Shown here in pieces: positions 15,451 to 23,392 of a stretch of 64,000 bases of DNA. Below the pieces are notes generated by a model, which searched no databases, was not told the origin of the DNA, and worked only from the letters and a program-made list of their open reading frames with translations. Each line of letters starts with the position of its first letter. Within the stretch, counting starts at the first letter, position 1. Made by a program: the position numbers and the translations under genes. The stretch is from Mycolicibacterium diernhoferi (GTDB lineage: Bacteria; Actinomycetota; Actinomycetes; Mycobacteriales; Mycobacteriaceae), in assembly GCF_019456655.1 (NCBI RefSeq), contig NZ_CP080332.1, positions 5,828,001 through 5,892,000 of the forward strand. Reading direction: 5' to 3'.

Positions 15451-16119
15451 ATGGCCCTGTTCACGCGACGCAAGAGCCGGTCGGTTCGTCGAGCCGAGGC
15501 CCGGGCGATCAAACGCGCTACCAAGACCAAGGCAAAACTCGAGGCCAAACTCGCCGCCAAGAACGATGCCCGGCGCGTCAAGGCCGACCGCAAGGCGCAG
15601 GCACACGCTCTCAAAGCTCAGCTCAAGGCGCAGCGCGACACCGATCGCGCGGCCCTGAAGGTGGCGCAGACCCAGCTCAAGGCGGTCCAGGAGGGCAAAC
15701 TGCTGTCGCCGCTGAGGATTCGCCGGTCGCTGACGGTGGCCCGGATGCTCGCGCCGGTGCTCGTGCCGGTGGCCTACCGCGGCGCCATCGCCGTCCGCGG
15801 GCTGCTCGACCAGCGCCGCGCGGATCAGCTCGGTGTGCCGCTGGCCCAGCTCGGCCAGTTCTCCGGACACGGTGCCATGCTGTCCGCCCGCATCAACGGT
15901 GCCGAGCAGGCCACCCGGCGGGTCGCCGAGAAGAACCCGAAGGACGCCGAGACGAAACAGTTCGTGGCCGCCATCAATGACCGGTTGACCGATCTGTCCG
16001 CCGCCGTGACCGCCGCGGAGAACATGCCGTCGGCCCGGCGGCGTGCCGCGCACGCGGCCATCAGCGATCAGCTCGACGGCATCGACGCCGACGTGCTGGC
16101 CCGCCTCGGCCTGGGCTGA
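15451..16119 (+). CDS. Lys/Ala-rich coiled-coil protein, DUF6474-type (Rv3850-like)
   Basis: The 222-residue cytoplasmic protein has a strongly basic, helical first 90 residues rich in AxAxKA repeats (RRAEARAIKRATKTKAKLEA), then a moderately hydrophobic stretch (ARMLAPVLVPVAYRGAIAV) and a helical C-terminus. This is the pattern of Rv3850. The ATG at 15451 is chosen over 15445 because GGGAGG (15437-15442) is spaced 8 nt from it. Nucleic-acid or membrane association is suggested by charge only. The copC gene starts 3 nt after the stop, so it likely shares a transcript with copCD. Confidence 0.7.
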   Translation: MALFTRRKSRSVRRAEARAIKRATKTKAKLEAKLAAKNDARRVKADRKAQAHALKAQLKAQRDTDRAALKVAQTQLKAVQEGKLLSPLRIRRSLTVARMLAPVLVPVAYRGAIAVRGLLDQRRADQLGVPLAQLGQFSGHGAMLSARINGAEQATRRVAEKNPKDAETKQFVAAINDRLTDLSAAVTAAENMPSARRRAAHAAISDQLDGIDADVLARLGLG

Positions 16120-16122
16120 GCA

Positions 16123-16656
16123 ATGACCACCCCGATACGGATCCTGGCTCCGCTGCTGGCGCTGTTGTTGGCGGTGCTTGCGCTGGCAGGCGCGGGCCCG
16201 GCGTCCGCGCATGCGGCCCTGATCTCCTCGGACCCGGCCGCCGACAGCTCGCTGCCCACGGCTCCGACCCAGGTCAGCGCCACGTTCAGCGAGGATCTGC
16301 AGACCGCGTTCGCGGCGATGACCGTGGTCGGCCCGGACGGCAATCTGTGGTCCACCGGTGACGTGCGGGTCGACGGTCCCATCGCCACGGTCGGTCTGCG
16401 CCCGCTCGGGCCGGCCGGCACATACACAGCCAATTACCGCGTCACCTCCGCCGATGGTCATGTCATCAGCGGGTCGTGGTCGTTCGATCTGACCGTCGCC
16501 CAGACCGGTACGCCCGGGTCCTCGGTCGTGCCGGAACCGGCACCCGCGTCGGCACCGTCCGAGGCGGCCGATGACGGGCTGCCGGTATGGCCGTTCGTGG
16601 TCGGCGCGGTGCTGCTCGTCGGCGCCGGCGTGTGGTGGAGCCGACGCCGCACGTGA
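16123..16656 (+). CDS. copC: CopC-domain copper-binding exported protein
   Basis: The 177-residue protein has a signal peptide cleaved after GPASA (residue 29), leaving an N-terminal His followed by AALISSDPAADSSL. That is the typical CopC start where the amino-terminal His binds Cu(II). A beta-barrel of about 95 residues ends with TSADGHVISGSWSFDLTV, containing the second conserved Asp/His pair. A C-terminal helix (about 153-172) anchors it, as in YcnJ-type proteins. It overlaps copD by GTGA. The pair probably handles periplasmic copper. Confidence 0.9.
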   Translation: MTTPIRILAPLLALLLAVLALAGAGPASAHAALISSDPAADSSLPTAPTQVSATFSEDLQTAFAAMTVVGPDGNLWSTGDVRVDGPIATVGLRPLGPAGTYTANYRVTSADGHVISGSWSFDLTVAQTGTPGSSVVPEPAPASAPSEAADDGLPVWPFVVGAVLLVGAGVWWSRRRT

Positions 16657-17573
16657 CCCGTACCCGACGGGCGTGCCTGGGGGCCCTCGTCGTCGCGCTG
16701 AGCACGGTGCTGGCGTGGGCCCTCGCTCGTCCCGACCTGGCCCCGGCGGCCATGCTGGCCCGCATCGCCGCCGACGGCGCCGCCGTCGTGGTCCTCGGTC
16801 TCGCGGTGGTGCCGCTGCTGGAGGATTCGCGGCACCGGGCCGAACTCGCCAGCCGCAGTGCCGTCGTACTCGTGGTCGCCGCCTGGGTGTGGCTGGCGGC
16901 CGAGTTGGTCCGCCTGGTGACGACGGCGGCCGCCACCGCCGCGGTCGCGGTGACCGATCTGAGCGTGCGCACCACCACCGAGTTCATCGTGGCGACGGCG
17001 GCGGGTCGGGCCGATCTGATCTGTGTGGCCGCCGCCGCCGTGGTGGTCGTCGTGAGCATCGCGGCGCGCACCCCGCAGGCATCCGTGGTGGTCGCCGGTG
17101 TGGCCGCGGTCGGGACGGCGGCGCGCACGCTGACCGGGCATCTGTCCGAAAGTGCGCTCGGCGGCGTCGCGGTCACCGTGCACGCACTGGCTGCCGCCCT
17201 GTGGTGTGGCGCGTTGGCGGCGCTCGTACTCCTGATCGATCACCGCGGTCAGTGGGCCAGGGTGCTGCCGCGCTTCTCGGTGCTGTCGCTGTGGTCGGTG
17301 CTGGCGTTGCTGGCGGGCGGCCTGATCAGCGGTGTCCTGATGGTGGGTTCACCCGGTGCGCTGATCGGCACCGGATACGGCCGGTTGTTGCTGGCCAAGC
17401 TGGTGGTGACCGTCGCGTTGATGGCGCTGGCCTGGCAGAACAGGTCGCGGTGGCTGCCGTCGGCGCGAGGCCACCGGAGCACCGTCGAGGTGTCCACCCG
17501 CCGCTCGGACACCGAGCTGGCGCTGATGGCGGTGGCATTGACGCTGGCGGCCGCCTTGGCGGTCACGGGTTAG
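16653..17573 (+). CDS. copD: CopD-family copper-resistance membrane protein
   Basis: The 306-residue protein has about eight membrane helices and the CopD pattern of His residues in late helices (TVHALAAALWCGALAALVLL). It starts with GTG at 16653, overlapping the copC stop. In other actinobacteria CopC and CopD domains are often fused; here they are split but adjacent. The family moves copper across the membrane or supports its loading into enzymes. Confidence 0.8.
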   Translation: MTRTRRACLGALVVALSTVLAWALARPDLAPAAMLARIAADGAAVVVLGLAVVPLLEDSRHRAELASRSAVVLVVAAWVWLAAELVRLVTTAAATAAVAVTDLSVRTTTEFIVATAAGRADLICVAAAAVVVVVSIAARTPQASVVVAGVAAVGTAARTLTGHLSESALGGVAVTVHALAAALWCGALAALVLLIDHRGQWARVLPRFSVLSLWSVLALLAGGLISGVLMVGSPGALIGTGYGRLLLAKLVVTVALMALAWQNRSRWLPSARGHRSTVEVSTRRSDTELALMAVALTLAAALAVTG

Positions 17574-17635
17574 CGGCACCTCCGGGACTGGCATGATGGG
17601 AAACACTGCGCAACGAACCGCAAAGGAGCAGCCCC

Positions 17636-18127
17636 ATGGCCGACGAGCAGGACCTTCCCGAACAGAAGGCGCCCGCCGATCAGGTCCCGGCCACGCCACC
17701 GGCCGGCGAGGCCCCCGTGAAGAAGGCTCCGGCGAAGAAGGCCGCGCCCGCAAAAAAGGCTGTGCCGGCCAAGAAGGCCGCGCCGGCGAAGAAGGCGGCC
17801 GCGAAGAAGGCCGCACCCGCCAAGAAGGCCCCACCGGCAAAGGCGGCGCCGCCCAAGGCGACGCCGGTCGAGACCACCCCGGTCGAGGCAGCGTCGGTTG
17901 CCCCTGAGCCCGCCGAGCCCGTCGAGCCGACCGCGGTCGCCAGGGAAGCCGCCAGAGAGGTTGCCGCACAAGCGAAGTCAGCGGTCGCCGCGGCGGTTCC
18001 CACACCGTCGGCGCTGTCGACCACCGAGCCCGCGCAGTCCCGGTTGCCGCTGGCGGTGGCGATCGGCGTCGGACTGCTGGCGATCATCGCGGTGCTGCTG
18101 GCCCGCCGCAGTTCCGACGAGGACTGA
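17636..18127 (+). CDS. hns: Membrane-anchored H-NS-like protein
   Basis: The 163-residue protein has a long Lys-Lys-Ala-Pro repeat tract (about residues 28-75, units such as APAKKA) resembling the histone-H1-like tails of mycobacterial DNA-binding proteins. A Glu/Ala linker follows, and a single membrane helix at about 136-157 (LPLAVAIGVGLLAIIAVLLA). This is the Rv3852 architecture, thought to tether DNA to the membrane. AAGGAG precedes the ATG at 17636. The repeat count is expected to vary between strains. Confidence 0.85.
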   Translation: MADEQDLPEQKAPADQVPATPPAGEAPVKKAPAKKAAPAKKAVPAKKAAPAKKAAAKKAAPAKKAPPAKAAPPKATPVETTPVEAASVAPEPAEPVEPTAVAREAAREVAAQAKSAVAAAVPTPSALSTTEPAQSRLPLAVAIGVGLLAIIAVLLARRSSDED

Positions 18128-18189
18128 GTTCACCCGTCACGCGGACCGGCACGGTTCTTCCCCGATGTGGTGGTCGCTAGCATCATGAG

Positions 18190-18675
18190 GTGAGCATCGA
18201 ACCCCGCGCGACCGCTGACCTTGTCGACGAGATCTACCCCGACGTCCGCAGCTGCGATCTGCAGTTGCGCAACTTCGGCGGTACCGCGCAGTTCGCCGGG
18301 CGGATCACCACGGTGCGCTGTTTCGAGGACAACGCGCTGCTCAAGTCGATCCTGTCCACGCCGGGCGACGGCGGGGTGCTGGTGGTCGACGGCGGCGGCT
18401 CGCTGCACACCGCGCTGGTGGGCGACATCATCGCCGGTCTGGCGGCCGAGAACGGCTGGTCCGGGGTGATCGTGCACGGCGCGGTGCGTGACGCGGCCGC
18501 ACTGCGGACCATCGGCGTGGGTATCAAGGCGCTGGGCACCAACCCCCGCAAGGGCACCAAGACCGGTGCGGGCGAACGTGATATCGAGGTGTCGTTCGGC
18601 GGTGTCACGTTCGTGCCCGGCGAGGTCGCCTACAGCGACGAGGACGGGATCGTGGTCATCGCCGCACCCTCCTAG
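18190..18675 (+). CDS. rraA: RraA-family protein / HMG aldolase
   Basis: The 161-residue protein matches RraA throughout ([56 protein letters not shown]). The Gly/Asp/Arg residues of the class II 4-hydroxy-4-methyl-2-oxoglutarate aldolase site are present (GAVRD). E. coli RraA inhibits RNase E; mycobacterial homologues were formerly called menG. Either activity is possible. The start is the GTG at 18190. A large bidirectional terminator follows. Confidence 0.9.
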   Translation: MSIEPRATADLVDEIYPDVRSCDLQLRNFGGTAQFAGRITTVRCFEDNALLKSILSTPGDGGVLVVDGGGSLHTALVGDIIAGLAAENGWSGVIVHGAVRDAAALRTIGVGIKALGTNPRKGTKTGAGERDIEVSFGGVTFVPGEVAYSDEDGIVVIAAPS

Positions 18676-18708
18676 CGCGAGCTGGGGGTACCTCCCGCTT
18701 GCGGGGGA
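18676..18708 (+). repeat. G/C-rich REP-like unit after rraA
   Basis: Immediately after the rraA stop lies a unit reading GAGCTGGGGGTACCTCCCGC then TTGCGGGGGA, containing nested inverted repeats. I recognise similar phrases as recurrent intergenic repeats of mycobacteria. Only one copy is seen in this window. Confidence 0.4.
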
Positions 18709-18752
18709 ACACAGAATCGCCCACTTCCCTTCGGAAGTGGGCGATTCTGTGT
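18709..18752. terminator. Perfect 20-bp hairpin between rraA and ethA
   Basis: Two perfectly complementary 20-bp arms (18709-18728 and 18733-18752) enclose a CTTC loop between the converging rraA and ethA genes. It should terminate transcription from both sides. It ends 7 nt before the ethA stop codon. Confidence 0.85.
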
Positions 18753-18759
18753 CTGGTGG

Positions 18760-20232
18760 CTAGCCGGCCGCTACCGCCGCGCGGTGCTTGGTGAACAGCA
18801 GTGCGTCCTCGTCGACCTTGCCGTGCCGGATCAGCCGCAGGTCGAAGAAGTAGTTCTGCTTGAGCTTCCAGGGCGCCTCGGAGCCGGATTTCGGCAGCGT
18901 GTCGATGGCCCGGCGGAAGTAGCCCGGAGTGAAGTCCATGAAGGGCTGCTCGTCGACCGCGTCGCCGGGATGCTGCGGCTCCACCCGGTCGTAGCCGTTG
19001 GCGTCCATGTAATTGAGGACGCGGCAGATGAACTCGGAGACCAGATCCGCCTTGAGCGTCCAGGACGCGTTGGTGTAGCCGAACGTGATGGCCATATTGG
19101 GCACCCCGGAGAGCATGAGGCCCTTGTAGGTCATGGTCTTGGTCAGGTCGATCGGTTCACCGTTGCGGGTGGCGGTCGCACCGCCGAACAGCTGCATGTT
19201 CAAACCCGTTGCGGTGATGATGATGTCGGCCGCCAACTCGGCACCCGAGGTCAGCTTGATGCCGGTTTCGGTGAAGGTCTCGATGGTGTCGGTGACCACG
19301 TCGGCCTTACCGGACCGGATGGTCTTGAAGAAATCGCCGTTGGGCGCCAAGCACACTCGCTCATCCCACGGGTCATACCGCGGACTGAAGTGCTTCTCGT
19401 AGTCGAAGCCCTCCGGGAGCTTGCGGGTCGCCATGTCGCGCAGCGCCTTCTTGAACACCTTCGGGAAGCGGCGCGCCACCTGGTACTGGCCGGTGGCCAT
19501 CGCGATCGCCTTCCAGCGGTTGACCACGTGCGCAACGTTCTTGGGCAGGTACTTGTTCGCTTTGGCGGCAATGGGATCCACCAGCGGCAGCGCCCCGATG
19601 TACGTCGGGGAGCGCTGCAGCATGGTGACGTGCCCGGCGCCCTCGTTCACCAACGACGGGATGAGCGTGATCGCGGTGGCGCCCGAACCGATGACGACGA
19701 TCTTCTTGCCGGCGTAGTCCAGATCCTCGGGCCAGTGCTGGGGGTGGATGACCTGACCTTTGAAGTCCGCGGCGCCGGGGAACTCGGGCGCATAGCCCTC
19801 GTCGTAGTTGTAGTAGCCACTGCACACCGACAGGAAGGATGCGGTCAGCTGCTTACGCTCACCGCCGGCCTCGATGTTGACCGTCCAGCGGTTGTCGGCG
19901 TCCGACCAGTCCACCGAGGTGACGCGGTGCCCGGTGCGGATGTGCTTGTCGATGCCGTTCTCTTGCGCGGCCTCGTTGATGTAGTTCCAGATGGACTCCC
20001 CGTCGGCGATGGCCTTGGCCGACGTCCACGGCTTGAACCGGAATCCGAGGGTGAACATGTCGGAGTCCGACCGGATGCCGGGGTATTTGAACAGGTCCCA
20101 GGTGCCGCCGATGTTCTCGCGGCGCTCCAGGATGGCGTAGCTCTTGGTCGGACAGCGGTCCTGCAGGTGCCAGGCCGTGCTGATGCCGGAGATGCCGGCG
20201 CCGACGATCACAACGTCGAGGTGTTCAGTCAT
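18760..20232 (-). CDS. ethA: Baeyer-Villiger monooxygenase EthA
   Basis: The 490-residue flavoprotein starts MTEHLDVVIVGAGISGISTA, with the FAD-binding GxGxxG at residues 11-16. The Baeyer-Villiger fingerprint (GQVIHPQHWPED) sits at about residue 170 and a second Rossmann motif (VIGSGATA) for NADPH at about residue 184. It matches EthA, which activates thioamide prodrugs such as ethionamide. It is divergent from ethR with a shared operator region. Length is within one residue of M. tuberculosis EthA and no active-site change is visible. Confidence 0.95.
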   Translation of the reverse strand: MTEHLDVVIVGAGISGISTAWHLQDRCPTKSYAILERRENIGGTWDLFKYPGIRSDSDMFTLGFRFKPWTSAKAIADGESIWNYINEAAQENGIDKHIRTGHRVTSVDWSDADNRWTVNIEAGGERKQLTASFLSVCSGYYNYDEGYAPEFPGAADFKGQVIHPQHWPEDLDYAGKKIVVIGSGATAITLIPSLVNEGAGHVTMLQRSPTYIGALPLVDPIAAKANKYLPKNVAHVVNRWKAIAMATGQYQVARRFPKVFKKALRDMATRKLPEGFDYEKHFSPRYDPWDERVCLAPNGDFFKTIRSGKADVVTDTIETFTETGIKLTSGAELAADIIITATGLNMQLFGGATATRNGEPIDLTKTMTYKGLMLSGVPNMAITFGYTNASWTLKADLVSEFICRVLNYMDANGYDRVEPQHPGDAVDEQPFMDFTPGYFRRAIDTLPKSGSEAPWKLKQNYFFDLRLIRHGKVDEDALLFTKHRAAVAAG

Positions 20233-20245
20233 GGTACCGACGGTA

Positions 20246-20300
20246 TCAACATGGTGTTGAGTCGGTCAACGGTGTGTCGAGAAAGTCGACACGGTGTTAA
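20246..20300. promoter_or_regulatory. EthR operator region
   Basis: The ethA/ethR spacer holds TCAACA-TGG-TGTTGA (20246-20260) and TGTCGA-N5-TCGACA (20275-20291), with further CAACGGTGT and ACACGGTGTTA half-sites between and after. EthR of M. tuberculosis binds a long operator cooperatively as several dimers; this array fits that mode. Confidence 0.65.
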
Positions 20301-20310
20301 GGTGAAGCCC

Positions 20311-20943
20311 GTGTCCATCGCCAGCACCGGCCGCGGCCGCCGGGCCGCTCGCCCCTCCGGGGATGAACGGCAGCAGGCGATCCTGGACACCGCTGCCCGA
20401 CTGATCGGGCAGCGGTCCTTCGCCGACATCTCCGTCGACGATCTGGCCAAGGGCGCCGGGATCTCCCGGCCGACGTTCTACTTCTACTTCGCCTCCAAGG
20501 AAGCGGTCCTGCTGTCGCTGTTGGACCCGCTGATCAAGCGTGCGGACACCGGCTTCGACGATGCACTGGAATCCATGCCGACCGAACCTCGCGAGGCCAT
20601 CCGCCGCGGCATCGAGATCTTCTTCAGTTCCTTCGGCTCGCATCCGGCCACCGCCCGCGCCGGCGCGGAGGCTGTGAACACCAGCCCGGAGTTCCGCGCC
20701 ATCTGGGCCGGCCTGATGCAGAAGTGGATCAATCTGACGGCCGCCCTGATCACGGCCGAGCGGCAGCGTGGCGCGGCGCCGGTTACCCTGCCCGCCCTCG
20801 ATCTGGCCACCTCGTTGAACCTCATGAACGAGCGGATGATGATGGCGGCCCTTACCGACGAGCGGCCCTCGGTCGAGCCCGATCGGGTCGTCGAGACCCT
20901 CACCCACATCTGGTTGACGAGCATCTACGGCATCAGTTCCTGA
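20311..20943 (+). CDS. ethR: TetR-family repressor EthR
   Basis: The 210-residue protein carries the EthR DNA-binding domain (DISVDDLAKGAGISRPTFYFYFASKEAVLL, near-identical to M. tuberculosis) and a C-terminal ligand domain ending WLTSIYG. GTG at 20311 is chosen because AAGGTGA lies just upstream; an in-frame GTG at 20302 is possible. The same frame stays open for 1.5 kb upstream antisense to ethA, which is a GC artefact. It represses ethA. Confidence 0.92.
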   Translation: MSIASTGRGRRAARPSGDERQQAILDTAARLIGQRSFADISVDDLAKGAGISRPTFYFYFASKEAVLLSLLDPLIKRADTGFDDALESMPTEPREAIRRGIEIFFSSFGSHPATARAGAEAVNTSPEFRAIWAGLMQKWINLTAALITAERQRGAAPVTLPALDLATSLNLMNERMMMAALTDERPSVEPDRVVETLTHIWLTSIYGISS

Positions 20944-20960
20944 GCTGTCAGACCTCCGTG

Positions 20961-20974
20961 CGAACATATGTTCG
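20961..20974 (+). promoter_or_regulatory. LexA/SOS box overlapping the dinB start
   Basis: CGAACATATGTTCG is a perfect 14-bp palindrome matching the core of the mycobacterial SOS box TCGAAC-N4-GTTCGA; only the outermost bases differ. The ATG at 20968 lies inside the box. Confidence 0.75.
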
Positions 20975-22188
20975 TGTCCGGAGCGCGGGTTGCTGACGGG
21001 GCCCACATCCTGCACGCCGATCTCGACTCGTTCTACGCCTCGGTCGAGCAGCGTGATGACCCCTCGCTGCGCGGTCGACCGGTCATCGTCGGCGGCGGCG
21101 TTGTGCTGGCCGCGAGCTACGAGGCCAAGGCGTACGGCGTGCGCACCGCCATGAACGGTGGCCAGGCCCGGCGGCTGTGCCCCCAGGTGATCGTGGTCCC
21201 GCCCAGGATGCGGGCCTACACCGAGGCCAGCCGGGCGGTGTTCGAGGTGTTCCGGGACACCACCCCGCTCGTGGAACCGGTGTCGGTGGACGAGGCCTTT
21301 CTCGACGTCGGCGGCCTGGGCCGGGTGTCGGGGACTCCGGTCCAGATCGGCGCACGGCTACGCGAGCGGGTCCTGGTCGACGTCGGGCTGCCCATCACGG
21401 TCGGGATCGCCCGCACCAAGTTCCTCGCCAAGGTCGCCAGCCAGGAGGCCAAGCCGGACGGGCTGCTCCTGGTGCCGCCGGACCGGGAGCTGGCCTTCCT
21501 GCACCCGCTGCCGGTCCGCCGGCTCTGGGGTGTCGGCGCCACGACCGCGGAGAAGCTGCGGCTGCACGGCATTCACACGGTGGCCGACGTGGCCGAACTC
21601 AGCGAGCCTGCGCTGGGCACCATGGTCGGACCCGCCATGGGCCGGCAGCTCTTCGCGTTGGCGCACAACATCGACCGTCGCCGCGTGGTGACCGGGACGC
21701 GGCGCCGGTCGGTCGGCGCCCAGCGCGCGCTCGGCCGGTCCGGAAACACCATGTCTGATCAGGAGATCGACGCGGTGGTGGTGAATCTGGTGGACCGCAT
21801 CACCCGGCGGATGCGGGCGGCGGGGCGCACCGGGCGCACGGTGGTGCTGCGGCTGCGGTTCGACGACTACGGCCGGGCCACCCGCTCGCACACGCTGCCG
21901 CGCGCCACCTCCTCGACCGAGGCGGTGCTCGCCGCGGCCCGCGAGCTGGTGGCCGCCGCCGCCCCGCTGATCGCCGAACGCGGGCTGACCCTTGTGGGTT
22001 TCGCGGTGTCCAATATCGATGCCGACGGCGCCGCCCAGCTGGAGCTGCCGTTCGCGGGCCCGGCGGATCCGATCGCGCTGGACGCCGCGGTGGACATGGT
22101 GCGGCAGCGGTTCGGCAACGCCTCGGTGACACGCGGTGTTCTGCTGGGCCGCGACCCGGGCCTGGAGATGCCGATGCTGCCGGATTGA
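20968..22188 (+). CDS. dinB: DNA polymerase IV (DinB, probably the DinB3 type)
   Basis: The 406-residue Y-family polymerase shows the catalytic acidic motifs HADLDSFYASVEQ (about residues 16-28) and PVSVDEAFLD (about 107), helix-hairpin-helix elements, and a little-finger domain. A beta-clamp-binding peptide lies near residue 357 (AAQLELPFAG). The steric-gate position has Tyr, which disfavours ribonucleotide use, unlike DinB2. Its place next to ethAR corresponds to M. smegmatis DinB3. The start is uncertain: ATG 20968 lies within the SOS box; GTG 20974 is the only nearby alternative. Confidence 0.9.
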   Translation: MFVSGARVADGAHILHADLDSFYASVEQRDDPSLRGRPVIVGGGVVLAASYEAKAYGVRTAMNGGQARRLCPQVIVVPPRMRAYTEASRAVFEVFRDTTPLVEPVSVDEAFLDVGGLGRVSGTPVQIGARLRERVLVDVGLPITVGIARTKFLAKVASQEAKPDGLLLVPPDRELAFLHPLPVRRLWGVGATTAEKLRLHGIHTVADVAELSEPALGTMVGPAMGRQLFALAHNIDRRRVVTGTRRRSVGAQRALGRSGNTMSDQEIDAVVVNLVDRITRRMRAAGRTGRTVVLRLRFDDYGRATRSHTLPRATSSTEAVLAAARELVAAAAPLIAERGLTLVGFAVSNIDADGAAQLELPFAGPADPIALDAAVDMVRQRFGNASVTRGVLLGRDPGLEMPMLPD

Positions 22189-22194
22189 GCCGAA

Positions 22195-23202
22195 TCAGTG
22201 CGCCCACTCCAGCAGCCGGTCCGCCGGCCAGGTATTGATGATGCGCTCGGTCGGCACACCGGCGTCCAGCGCGCGCTGGGCCCCGTAGCCCAGGAAGTCG
22301 AGTTGGCCGGGGGCGTGGGCATCGGTGTCGATCGAGAATTCGCATCCGATCTCCAACGCCAGATTCAACAACCGGGTCGGCGGGTCGCGTCGCTCGGGAC
22401 GCGAATTGATCTCCACCGCAACACCGTTGTCCCGGCAGGCGGTGAAGACCGTCTCCGCGTCGAAAGTCGATTCCGGCCGGATCCCGCGGTTGCCGGCCAC
22501 CAGTCGGCCGGTGCAGTGACCCAGGATGTCGGCCTGCCCGCTGGACACCGCCCGCACCATCCGCCGGGTCATCGCCGGCGCGTCCATCTTCAGTTTGGAA
22601 TGCACGCTGGCCACGACGATATCCACCCGCTCCAGCAGCTCGGGTTCCTGGTCGAGGGTTCCGTCGATCAGGATGTCGACCTCGATCCCGGTCAGGATCC
22701 GCATCGAAAACCGTTCGCGCAGTTCGTCGATCACGTCGAGCTGGTGGCGTAGCCGCTCCGGGGACAGCCCGTTGGCGACGGTCAGCCGAGGCGAATGGTC
22801 GGTCAGCGCGCAGTATTCGTGGCCCAGCTCCTGCGCGGCTTCCATCATCTCCTCGATCGGGGCCGAGCCGTCCGACCAGTTCGAATGCAGATGCAGATCG
22901 CCTTTGAGCGCGGCCCGGATCTCGCCTCCACCGAGATCGGTCGCGGCTTCTCGCAACGCCACCAGGGTTTCCGGTTCGCGGCCCGCCCAGGCCTGCTCGA
23001 TGACCTTCGCGGTCTTGGGTCCGATGCCCGGGAGGGTCTGCCAGCTGTTGGTCTTGCCGACCCGCTCCCGATGTTCGGGCGTCATCGCCTCCACCACGTC
23101 GGCGGCCTTGCGGTAGGCCATCACCCGGCGGGAGTCCTCCCGGGCCCGGTCCTTGTAGTACGCGATGCGGCGCAGGGCGCGTACGGGGTCCAAAGGCTCC
23201 AT
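22195..23202 (-). CDS. PolX-like PHP-domain protein (Rv3856c-like)
   Basis: The 335-residue protein has an N-terminal helix-hairpin-helix (LPGIGPKTAKVIEQAW, about residues 57-72), then a PHP metallo-phosphoesterase domain. The domain carries the motifs DLHLHSNWSD (about 103), ALTDHSPRL (about 133), HSKLKMDAP, and a late DTDAHAPGQLD. The set of His/Asp ligands for a trinuclear metal centre looks complete. It resembles the C-terminal nuclease part of bacterial PolX without the polymerase domain, so a DNA-repair nuclease or phosphatase role is inferred. It converges on dinB with 6 nt between stops. Confidence 0.85.
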   Translation of the reverse strand: MEPLDPVRALRRIAYYKDRAREDSRRVMAYRKAADVVEAMTPEHRERVGKTNSWQTLPGIGPKTAKVIEQAWAGREPETLVALREAATDLGGGEIRAALKGDLHLHSNWSDGSAPIEEMMEAAQELGHEYCALTDHSPRLTVANGLSPERLRHQLDVIDELRERFSMRILTGIEVDILIDGTLDQEPELLERVDIVVASVHSKLKMDAPAMTRRMVRAVSSGQADILGHCTGRLVAGNRGIRPESTFDAETVFTACRDNGVAVEINSRPERRDPPTRLLNLALEIGCEFSIDTDAHAPGQLDFLGYGAQRALDAGVPTERIINTWPADRLLEWAH

Positions 23203-23392
23203 GGATTCCAGTGTGCCCGGACTTCACCGCTGTTGAACCTGGTCTCGGCGCCGACGCCGGCTTCCATCTGCGGTTCACGCCGGGGATTGTGTGTTCTAGC
23301 CCACTATTATATTGTCCGATTAATTAACAGTGCGGACCGTGCCGCTGCGTCATTTCAGTCTGCCCGGCTAGCCGAGAGGATCGCCACCGACG

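Noticed and set aside
17700..17850. Tandem repeat array or CRISPR-like element
   Set aside because: The periodic sequence is the Lys-Lys-Ala-Pro codon repeat of hns and is in frame throughout.
18784..20310. Upstream extension of the ethR frame antisense to ethA
   Set aside because: The ethR domain starts at 20311; the extension only stays open because of GC-rich third positions in ethA.
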